Positions 1 through 5,445 of a DNA stretch of 8,130 nucleotides are shown here, in pieces. The DNA lies in the NCBI GenBank assembly GCA_045809945.1, contig JBJMWW010000011.1:1-8130 (forward strand). The letters are read 5' to 3'. Numbering within the stretch: position 1 is the stretch's first letter; every line of letters starts with the position of its first letter. The position numbers were made by a program, and so were the translations under genes. Under the pieces are notes generated by a model that worked only from the letters and a program-made list of their open reading frames with translations, searched no databases and was not told the DNA's origin. This DNA comes from CADDYX01 sp045809945. GTDB taxonomy: Bacteria; Verrucomicrobiota; Verrucomicrobiia; Chthoniobacterales; UBA10450.

Positions 1-42
1 CAGACGCCTGACTTCCGACAGGATACCGTTACATTCAGCGCG

Positions 43-1794
43 ATGAATATTGTGTGGCGCGTCTTCGCCTATCTGAAGCGTTACCCGTGGATGGCCGCGG
101 CCACGCTCTGCTGCGCCGTGTTCAGCACGCTGATGATCATCGTTTTCCCGGCGGTGACGAAGATGATCATCGATGACGTAGTGCGGGCGAACCGGCCGGA
201 TCGTCTGGTCCCGCTGGTTTTGCTCGCCGCGCTGGCGTTCGTCCTCCAGCACGGATTCAATTGTCTGCGCATCATTCTCAACAACACCTTCGAGCAACGC
301 GTGATTTTCGATCTGCGCAGCGATCTTTACTCGCACATTCAACTGCTGCCGCTGAAGTGGTTCGACAATCGCGCGACCGGCGACCTGATGACGCGCGTCC
401 TCGAGGACGTGAATTCCGTCGAGCGGATGTTGATTGACGGCATCGAGCAGGGCGCGACGGCCACATTGCAGATCATCGCGGTGCTGATCGGAATGATGTA
501 CGTCAGCGCGAAGTTGACCGGACTCGCGCTGGCACCGTTACCGCTGCTGGCCGGCGGAGCGCTTTGGTACACGCTCACTGCGCATCGACGTTACCGGGTC
601 CGCGCGCGAGCGGCCTCGGCGATGAACGCGGTGCTGCACGATAACCTTGCCGGCATTCGCCAAATCAAAAGCTTCGTGCGCGAGCCAGAAGAACACCGGC
701 GGTTCAATCGCGCGAGTGACGAGCTGCAAAGAGCGACCCTCGTCGTGATGAAGACGTGGGCCATTTACCACCCGGCGATGTATCTGATGGGCTCGTTAGG
801 CGTTTTGCTCGTTGTCTTCGTCGGCGCGCGCGATGTGCTGAGCGGCGCGATGCCGCTCGGCGATCTCGCCGCGTTCCTGATGTTGACCGGTTTTCTCTAC
901 GAGCCGATCGGCCAGCTTCATCAGCTCAACCAACTCGTGCAGGCCGGTCGCGCGGCGGGCGAGCGTGTCTTCGAAATTGTCGACGAACCGACCGAGCCGG
1001 GTCGTCGCGATGCTGAACGCGAGCAGCGCTTCGTCGGCGACATTCGTTACAACGACGTGAGCTTCAGTTATGGGAACGAGCTGGCCGCGTTAAGTCACGT
1101 CACGTTTCATGCACGGCCCGGCGAAACGATTGCGCTTGTCGGGACGACCGGTGCCGGCAAGTCGACGCTGGTGAACTTGCTCGCGCGGTTCTACGAGTTC
1201 ACGTCCGGCGAAATTGCGGTCGACGGCAAATCGATCCGTGATTTTCCGGTCACGACCCTGCGGCAGAACATCGGGATGGTGACGCAGGAGAGTTTTCTCT
1301 TTAACGGCACGGTCCGCGACAATCTGTTGATGGGAAAACCGACTGCGACCGATGCCGCGCTTTGGCATGCGATCGACGCTGCGAACGCGCGCGCCTTCAT
1401 TGAGCGTCTGCCAGAAAAACTGGAGAGTATTGTCGGCGAGCGCGGCGTAAAATTGAGCGTCGGCGAGAAGCAGCGGCTCTCGATCGCGCGCGCGATCCTG
1501 AAGGATCCGCCCGTCCTCATTCTCGATGAAGCGACCGCCAGCGTAGACACCACAACCGAACGTCTTATCCAGGAAGCGCTCGAGCATTTGATGGCGCAAC
1601 GGACGTCGATCGTAATCGCGCATCGACTTTCGACCGTAATCGGCGCCGATCAGATTCTTGTGCTCGAGCGCGGCCGAATCATTGAGCGCGGGACACACGC
1701 CGAGTTGATGGCGCTCGGCGGCAAGTACGCGCGGCTCTGCGAGCAGAGTTTTCTGGAGACGTCGACTGACGCCGAGCCGTTGCTGACGAGTTAG
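43..1794 (+). CDS. ABC exporter half-transporter, MsbA/lipid exporter type (TM domain fused to ATPase)
   Basis: A 583-residue inner-membrane ABC exporter that should act as a homodimer, pumping a lipid or other hydrophobic substrate outward with ATP. The N-terminal half carries about six membrane segments (roughly residues 17-38, 55-76, 138-157, 158-178, 247-263, 275-292) and the loop LKWFDNRATGDLMTR typical of type IV exporters. The C-terminal nucleotide-binding domain is complete: A-loop Tyr343, Walker A GTTGAGKST at 367-375, Q-loop Gln415, signature LSVGE at 471-475, Walker B ending in Asp495-Glu496, and switch His527. The signature differs from the usual LSGGQ; I recall LSVGEKQR as a variant in some exporter subgroups, so it need not mean loss of activity. 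Length is normal for the family. The ATG at 43 opens the usual N-terminal helix; only a weak AGGA lies upstream, about 20 nt away. MsbA-like lipid A export is plausible in a diderm, but substrate cannot be read from sequence. Confidence 0.93.
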   Translation: MNIVWRVFAYLKRYPWMAAATLCCAVFSTLMIIVFPAVTKMIIDDVVRANRPDRLVPLVLLAALAFVLQHGFNCLRIILNNTFEQRVIFDLRSDLYSHIQLLPLKWFDNRATGDLMTRVLEDVNSVERMLIDGIEQGATATLQIIAVLIGMMYVSAKLTGLALAPLPLLAGGALWYTLTAHRRYRVRARAASAMNAVLHDNLAGIRQIKSFVREPEEHRRFNRASDELQRATLVVMKTWAIYHPAMYLMGSLGVLLVVFVGARDVLSGAMPLGDLAAFLMLTGFLYEPIGQLHQLNQLVQAGRAAGERVFEIVDEPTEPGRRDAEREQRFVGDIRYNDVSFSYGNELAALSHVTFHARPGETIALVGTTGAGKSTLVNLLARFYEFTSGEIAVDGKSIRDFPVTTLRQNIGMVTQESFLFNGTVRDNLLMGKPTATDAALWHAIDAANARAFIERLPEKLESIVGERGVKLSVGEKQRLSIARAILKDPPVLILDEATASVDTTTERLIQEALEHLMAQRTSIVIAHRLSTVIGADQILVLERGRIIERGTHAELMALGGKYARLCEQSFLETSTDAEPLLTS

Positions 1795-2339
1795 CGCGCC
1801 GTCCCTTCGGGCGAAATCTGAGTGACCAATTCGCGATAGCGGGCCTCGAGTTCGCGATAGCGCGTCTCGCAATCGCGCAAGGCTTCACGTTCCTCGCTCA
1901 GGCTTTGTTCGAGATCGCGGATGCGATCTTCGAAGTCGATCGCCATGCCTTCTGTTTCCGGTGCGGCCGCGCCCGACTCTGCGGTCGCGAGCTCGCCAAT
2001 CGGTGCTTCGAGCTCCGCAATCTGCCGGCGCGTGCCGTCGCAGGTATTGATGACGAATGTTTCAGATGTGATCTCGCCGAGTCGCATGAACTCAAAGACC
2101 GCTCCGAGAGTTGTCGGTCCGTAGTAACGCTCGCTCGTTACCTCGACGAGCCAATCCATCCCGAGCTCCGCGAGCATGGGAGCCTTGATCCAGCTCTGCT
2201 GATCGGCCGAAACCGAATCATGCGGCGCAATCTGCGCAGTGGATGCCCAGCGTGCCAGTTGCTCGAAGGAGAGTGGCCCGAAGACTGTGCCGTCTTCCTG
2301 TTTCCGCAGAAACCATTGCTGGGTTTCGGCGGCTTCCAT
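1791..2339 (-). CDS. Tandem GYF_2-domain protein with C-terminal coiled coil
   Basis: A 182-residue protein without signal peptide or membrane segment, so probably cytoplasmic. Two GYF_2 (DUF4339)-like modules can be aligned by eye. Module one, about residues 8-53, has WFLRKQEDGTVFGPLSFEQL and then the usual W-I-x-A end. Module two, about 63-110, has WLVEVTSERYYGPTTL, a helix, and DGTRRQIAEL. An Ala/Glu linker follows, then a strong coiled coil at about 136-175 whose last part contains the near-repeated heptads TRYRELEARYREL. Eukaryotic GYF domains bind proline-rich peptides; bacterial GYF_2 domains are poorly characterised, so the partner is unknown. It is the second gene of a unit with the LysM gene (3 nt between them), and its stop overlaps the stop of the convergent ABC transporter gene in the shared tetranucleotide TTAG. 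The start is fixed by the LysM stop directly upstream. Domain call fairly sure, function unknown. Confidence 0.82.
   Translation of the reverse strand: MEAAETQQWFLRKQEDGTVFGPLSFEQLARWASTAQIAPHDSVSADQQSWIKAPMLAELGMDWLVEVTSERYYGPTTLGAVFEFMRLGEITSETFVINTCDGTRRQIAELEAPIGELATAESGAAAPETEGMAIDFEDRIRDLEQSLSEEREALRDCETRYRELEARYRELVTQISPEGTAR
1830..1871 (-). repeat. 21-bp in-gene tandem repeat encoding coiled-coil heptads
   Basis: Two adjacent 21-bp units (1830-1850 and 1851-1871) both begin TTCGCGATAGCG on the plus strand, with the remaining bases diverged. Twenty-one bases equal seven codons, so on the minus strand each unit encodes one heptad (RYRELEA-like) of the coiled coil. This looks like recent duplication of a heptad within the GYF_2 protein gene. 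Confidence 0.7.
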
Positions 2340-2342
2340 GAA

Positions 2343-2804
2343 TTACGGCGTCGCCGGGGGTGCCGAGACCGAAGGTGAGGGCGACGGGCTGGGGCCCGGG
2401 ATGAGAATCGTCTGGCCGACCTGAAGCTTACGATCGTTCTCGATGTGATTGAATTTCTGGAGCTCTTCGATGCTCACTTTGTGCATCTTGGCGATCGAGG
2501 TCAGCGTTTCGCCTTTCGCGATCGTGTGCGTGTTTGTCCCAGGCGGCGGTGAAGATTTCGTCGATTCAGCCGGTGCGGGCGGAACGCCGGCCGGCGGAGT
2601 TGCTTCGCCAATCATCACGCCCGGCCGCGCGACGTGATCGAGTTGCTGTTCGATTTTGAGCATCTGCTGCGAGAGCGCATCGATCTTTGTATTGATCTCG
2701 TCGACCTTCTTATTGAGAGCATCGGCGCTCTCAGCAGGCGACGGTGACTGCGCGCGGAGTGTGTGGCACACGACAATGGTGAAAAGCAACACCGCGAATC
2801 TCAT
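2343..2804 (-). CDS. Exported LysM-domain protein with N-terminal coiled coil
   Basis: A 153-residue protein predicted to bind peptidoglycan in the periplasm. In order: a signal peptide (MRFAVLLFTIVVCHTLRA, cleavage likely near residue 18-19); a coiled coil at about 26-59 (DALNKKVDEINTKIDALSQQ); a Pro/Ala-rich linker at 69-90; one LysM domain at about 92-137 (THTIAKGETLTSIAKMHKVS, then ILIP at the end); and a short Pro/Ser tail. The cysteine in the signal region lacks a lipobox, so it is not an obvious lipoprotein. The reading frame stays open upstream to 2900, but that would add 32 charged residues before the signal peptide and would overlap the start of the divergent UBact gene. The ATG at 2804 is therefore the better start. 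No clear Shine-Dalgarno sequence is seen. It lies 3 nt upstream of the GYF_2 gene, so the two are probably co-transcribed. The domain is clear; its exact role in the cell wall is not. Confidence 0.87.
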   Translation of the reverse strand: MRFAVLLFTIVVCHTLRAQSPSPAESADALNKKVDEINTKIDALSQQMLKIEQQLDHVARPGVMIGEATPPAGVPPAPAESTKSSPPPGTNTHTIAKGETLTSIAKMHKVSIEELQKFNHIENDRKLQVGQTILIPGPSPSPSPSVSAPPATP

Positions 2805-2886
2805 CGCGCGCAGTGTTACATTGCGTGTTTGCACTCGCAAGCGCAGGTCAGTTGCGGATTTGTGACCTTCAACGTACCGTCGAACC
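2805..2886. promoter_or_regulatory. Divergent intergenic region between LysM gene and UBact-proteasome operon
   Basis: These 82 bases separate two divergent transcription units, so promoters for both should lie here or run into the coding ends. Only weak sigma70-like matches are visible. On the plus strand, TTGCGG (from 2853) is followed after 17 nt by TACCGT. On the minus strand, TTGCGA is followed after 16 nt by TAACAC. Neither -10 box is good. No strong Shine-Dalgarno sequence precedes either start codon. The location is well supported by gene arrangement, the exact boxes are not. Confidence 0.4.
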
Positions 2887-3057
2887 ATGCCTGAGCGCAT
2901 CGAAAGACCGGTCGCGCCGTGGGGGCCGAAGCAGGGAGATGGCGACGGACCGAAGGCGCCAGACGTCTCGCGTCCCGATACGAAGGAGCTGTTGAAGAAA
3001 ATGCGACGCGTCGATCCGGAGCAATCGAAACGTTACCGTCAGCGCACGGGCGAGTGA
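2887..3057 (+). CDS. ubact: UBact, Pup-like prokaryotic ubiquitin-like protein modifier
   Basis: A 56-residue, highly charged protein that should be joined through its C-terminal glutamate to lysines of target proteins, marking them for the proteasome encoded just downstream. It begins MPERIERPVAPWGP, has a disordered Gly/Asp/Pro-rich N-terminal half, and ends in a conserved-looking helical block: RPDTKELLKKMRRVDP at residues 29-44, then YRQRTGE at 50-56. This layout (disordered start, helical C-terminal half, terminal Gly-Glu) matches UBact, the Pup relative described in several Gram-negative phyla. It differs from actinobacterial Pup, which ends in Gly-Gly-Gln/Glu. The last residue is already Glu (GAG), so no deamidation step is needed. 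The stop codon overlaps the prcB start in TGATG. The gene is short enough to be missed by automatic callers. No Shine-Dalgarno sequence precedes the ATG. Identity rests on remembered family features plus the adjacent proteasome genes. Confidence 0.88.
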   Translation: MPERIERPVAPWGPKQGDGDGPKAPDVSRPDTKELLKKMRRVDPEQSKRYRQRTGE

Positions 3058-3875
3058 TGGACTGGCGCGGCCTGCCGCCGCCGAACGACTTTGCGGCGGC
3101 TCCTGAAGATTTCGGAGCACTGCTGCGTCATCGCGGGCTGCTCACTGAGCCTGGTGTGATTCCGCACGGCCAACCTGCGGCAGTCGTTCCGCAAACGCAC
3201 GCAACCACAATCCTTGCCTTCAAGTTTTTGGGCGGCGTGCTCGTGGCCGGTGATCGGCGCGCTACTTCCGGTAACACCGTCGTCTACGATCGCGCCGACA
3301 AGGTCCTCGAGATCGATAGACACTCGATCATGGCGATCGCCGGCGTGCCGGCGACAGCGTGGGAAATGGCACGCGTCCTCGAACATTCGTTTCAATATTT
3401 CCGCCGCACCCAGCTCCAGGAAATGAGTGTGGACGGTAAGGTGAGGGCACTCTCCAAATTGCTTCGCGACAATTTCGGTTTTGTCATGCAGGGCGTTGGC
3501 ATCGTCGTGCCGATCTTCGCGACCTATGACTTCGGCGGCAGCGAGCCCGGCGCGCGACTTTATTTTTACGATGCGATGGGCGCGCAGTTCGAAGTGGCGG
3601 ATTTCGCCGCCACCGGGTCGGGCTCGCCGGCAGTACGTGGCATTTTGTATTACGAAAACACTTGGGGGCCGAAACATCTGTGTGACTTGAGTGAAGACGA
3701 AGCCGTCACGGTAGCGTTGCGTGCTCTCGACACCGCGGCTGAATCGGACACCGCGACCGGCGGCATCGATCGGAACGCGAGGATCTTCCCGGTGATGAAA
3801 GTCGTGGCGCGCGATGGGATCAGAACTGTGGCGACGGAAAAAACGGCCGAATTGTTCAAGCGGAGCGTAGCGTGA
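3057..3875 (+). CDS. prcB: 20S proteasome beta subunit (catalytic, PrcB)
   Basis: A 272-residue precursor of the catalytic subunit of the bacterial 20S proteasome, an Ntn-hydrolase threonine protease acting in the cytoplasm. A 49-residue Pro/Ala-rich propeptide (start MDWRGLPPPNDF) ends in HA before TTILAFKFLGG. Thr50 becomes Thr1 after autocleavage. In mature numbering Asp17 (in AGDRRAT) and Lys33 (DRADK) are both present. The GSGS motif lies at 138-141, and the Asp in ESDTATGG (about 182) corresponds to the family's Asp166. The mature chain of 223 residues is close to the Mycobacterium protein. The frame is open back to 2919, but the ATG at 3057 is preferred: it overlaps the UBact stop by one base (TGATG) and gives a propeptide of sensible length. 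prcA follows with a 4-nt overlap, so the two subunits are probably made in equal amounts. Active-site residues are intact. Confidence 0.95.
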   Translation: MDWRGLPPPNDFAAAPEDFGALLRHRGLLTEPGVIPHGQPAAVVPQTHATTILAFKFLGGVLVAGDRRATSGNTVVYDRADKVLEIDRHSIMAIAGVPATAWEMARVLEHSFQYFRRTQLQEMSVDGKVRALSKLLRDNFGFVMQGVGIVVPIFATYDFGGSEPGARLYFYDAMGAQFEVADFAATGSGSPAVRGILYYENTWGPKHLCDLSEDEAVTVALRALDTAAESDTATGGIDRNARIFPVMKVVARDGIRTVATEKTAELFKRSVA

Positions 3876-4633
3876 TCGAAGAGCCGTACAGGTGGGTCGA
3901 AGCAATCGCCAATCGTCGCGAGTACATCGAGACGCAGCTCGCGAGTGGCAGCCCGATCGTTGCCGTCAGTTGCAATGACGGAATTCTTTTCGTCACCATG
4001 GGTTCGGGACGGCAAAAAATTTTCGAGATCTACGATCGGATCGCGATGGGTGCGATCGGTCATCCGGGTGACATCGAACGCCTGCGGATGGCGGCGATCG
4101 AGCTGGCCAGCACGGAAGGCTTCACCCGTTCCGCGGCCGACGTGTCGCTGCGCCGCCTGGCGCATTACTCACTGAGTCCGGTGATGAAGACTGCGTTCGA
4201 GCAGGTCTACGGCGCGCCGTATCTGGCGCGGCTGTTGTTCGCGGAGATCGGCCCGACCGTCGAACAGGATTTATTCCTGCGGCTGGATTGCGACGGATCA
4301 ATCGCGAGCGCCGGCGCCGGTCGGGATCCGTTCGGTGCGATCAGCGGAACGCGTGAAGCAACTCAAGCGATCGAAACACATCTGCGGGCAGAGCATCGCG
4401 CCGATTCCACGTTCGCGGCTTCGCTCGAGGTGGCGCTCGACGCATGGGCCGCGGCCCAAATCGTAAATACCGATACGAAGCAGGCGCCGTCCCGCGAGCA
4501 GATTACGAAAGAGCGCGCCGAGCGCTCGCAGAATTCATCAGTCGAGGCGGCGCTGCTGGAACGCAGCAACGAGCGTGCGATCCGCTACCGCCAGCTGACT
4601 GCGGACGAAATCCGTAGCGCAACCGGCGGCTGA
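3872..4633 (+). CDS. prcA: 20S proteasome alpha subunit (PrcA)
   Basis: A 253-residue alpha-ring subunit, the non-catalytic gate and docking surface of the proteasome for its ATPase. It starts with GTG in the GTGA overlap with the prcB stop. The N-terminal part has the short helix EPYRWVEAIANRREYIETQL and then strands GSPIVAVSCNDGILFVTMGS, which align with the actinobacterial PrcA pattern (KSVVAL..GGVLFVAENPS). IFEIYDRIAMGAIGHPGDIE (51-70) corresponds to its ISELYDRVGFAAAGKFNEFD. There is no catalytic Thr, as expected. Compared with the usual fold, the last 50 or so residues (from about 203) are a charged, probably helical or disordered tail ending ATGG, rich in Glu, Arg and Ser. The C-terminal tails of alpha subunits lie on the outside of the barrel. 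The next gene begins 18 nt downstream on the same strand. Confidence 0.92.
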   Translation: MIEEPYRWVEAIANRREYIETQLASGSPIVAVSCNDGILFVTMGSGRQKIFEIYDRIAMGAIGHPGDIERLRMAAIELASTEGFTRSAADVSLRRLAHYSLSPVMKTAFEQVYGAPYLARLLFAEIGPTVEQDLFLRLDCDGSIASAGAGRDPFGAISGTREATQAIETHLRAEHRADSTFAASLEVALDAWAAAQIVNTDTKQAPSREQITKERAERSQNSSVEAALLERSNERAIRYRQLTADEIRSATGG

Positions 4634-4651
4634 TGTGTTGCAATTGAAACG

Positions 4652-5431
4652 ATGAGCAGAACGCGAACGATTCTCGCGTGGATCGGACTGGCGCTCTTCG
4701 TTGTCTCGTTCGTTTGGTTCGATCAACTGCCACGCGCGCCGTGGGTGCCGTCGGTTTCCGACCAGAACACTCCGCATGGTGATTCAGGCTTTGTAGTCGT
4801 GATCGATGCCGGACATGGTGGACAGGATTCCGGGATGATCCGCGCTGGAATTCTTGAGAAAGATCTCGCGCTCGATGTCGCGCGTCGTCTCGATCGCGTC
4901 CTGCAATCAAAGGGCGTGCCGACGCTGATGACGCGTAGCGGTGACAATTACGTGTCGCTCGCGGGACGCGCCGCGGCGGCAAATCGCGAGCAGAGCGCCA
5001 TGTTTGTCAGCATTCATTTCGACGAAGCGCGCCCACAGGCAGCAGGGATCGAGACGTATTTCGGGGTGCGGCAAATTTCAGCGACGCCGACGCTGGTCTC
5101 GTGGCTTCCATTCTTGCAACATGCCGCTGCCGATCAGGCCAGCGCGGAAAGCCAGAACCTCGCCGCTGTCGTGCAGCAAGCGCTCGTCGGCCGCACGCAC
5201 GCGATCGATCGCGGAACGCGTGCCGAAAGATTTTATGTGATCAGCAACGTGCGTCATCCGGCCGTGCTCGTCGAAGGTGGTTTTCTTACCAACCAGGACG
5301 AGGCGACGAAGCTCACAACCGAAGCTTACCGCGAAGAGCTTGCCACCGGCATTGCCGAAGGTCTGATCAAGTATCGCGAGATCACGCGCGAACGAGAACG
5401 CGCCGCATCGACTGCACTTCCTGGAACCTGA
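4652..5431 (+). CDS. N-acetylmuramoyl-L-alanine amidase, Amidase_3 family (zinc-dependent)
   Basis: A 259-residue cell-wall hydrolase that cuts the bond between N-acetylmuramic acid and the peptide stem. An N-terminal hydrophobic segment (about 8-24, IGLALFVVSFVWF) serves as signal peptide or membrane anchor. The catalytic domain spans about 47-243 and shows all expected residues: His55 in DAGHGG, Glu69 in GILEKDLAL and His122 in SIHFD as zinc ligands, and catalytic Glu208 in LVEGGFLTN. The NREQSAMFVSIHFDEA stretch and the glycine after it are typical of AmiA/AmiC-type enzymes. It lacks an AMIN or SPOR domain, so targeting is not obvious; an EnvC-like activator would be expected for division amidases but none is here. 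It lies 18 nt after prcA and 14 nt before the peptidoglycan-binding gene, so co-transcription with both is likely. No Shine-Dalgarno sequence precedes the ATG. Confidence 0.93.
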   Translation: MSRTRTILAWIGLALFVVSFVWFDQLPRAPWVPSVSDQNTPHGDSGFVVVIDAGHGGQDSGMIRAGILEKDLALDVARRLDRVLQSKGVPTLMTRSGDNYVSLAGRAAAANREQSAMFVSIHFDEARPQAAGIETYFGVRQISATPTLVSWLPFLQHAAADQASAESQNLAAVVQQALVGRTHAIDRGTRAERFYVISNVRHPAVLVEGGFLTNQDEATKLTTEAYREELATGIAEGLIKYREITRERERAASTALPGT

Positions 5432-5445
5432 ATAATGACGGCACC

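Noticed and set aside
1..42. Possible end of an upstream gene or promoter
   Set aside because: Too short to show a coding end, and only a weak AGGA is visible before the ABC transporter start.
1090..1872. 260-codon open frame on the minus strand opposite the ABC ATPase domain
   Set aside because: It is antisense to a fully motif-complete ATPase domain, has Arg-rich composition without domains, and also overlaps the 3' end of the GYF_2 gene. It is a shadow of GC-rich coding DNA.
2805..2900. 32-codon N-terminal extension of the LysM protein
   Set aside because: It would bury the signal peptide internally and overlap the divergent UBact start, leaving no promoter space.
2919..3056. 46-codon upstream extension of prcB
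   Set aside because: It would overlap almost the entire UBact gene, its translation is Arg-rich and unlike a propeptide, and the ATG overlapping the UBact stop is a better start.
3039..3905. 288-codon open frame on the minus strand opposite prcB
   Set aside because: The plus strand encodes a proteasome beta subunit with all active-site residues; the reverse frame gives an Arg/His-rich product with no recognisable fold.
5101..5445. 115-codon upstream extension of the peptidoglycan-binding gene
   Set aside because: It lies within the amidase gene in another frame, is Arg/Cys-rich, and precedes a clear signal peptide beginning after ATG 5446.
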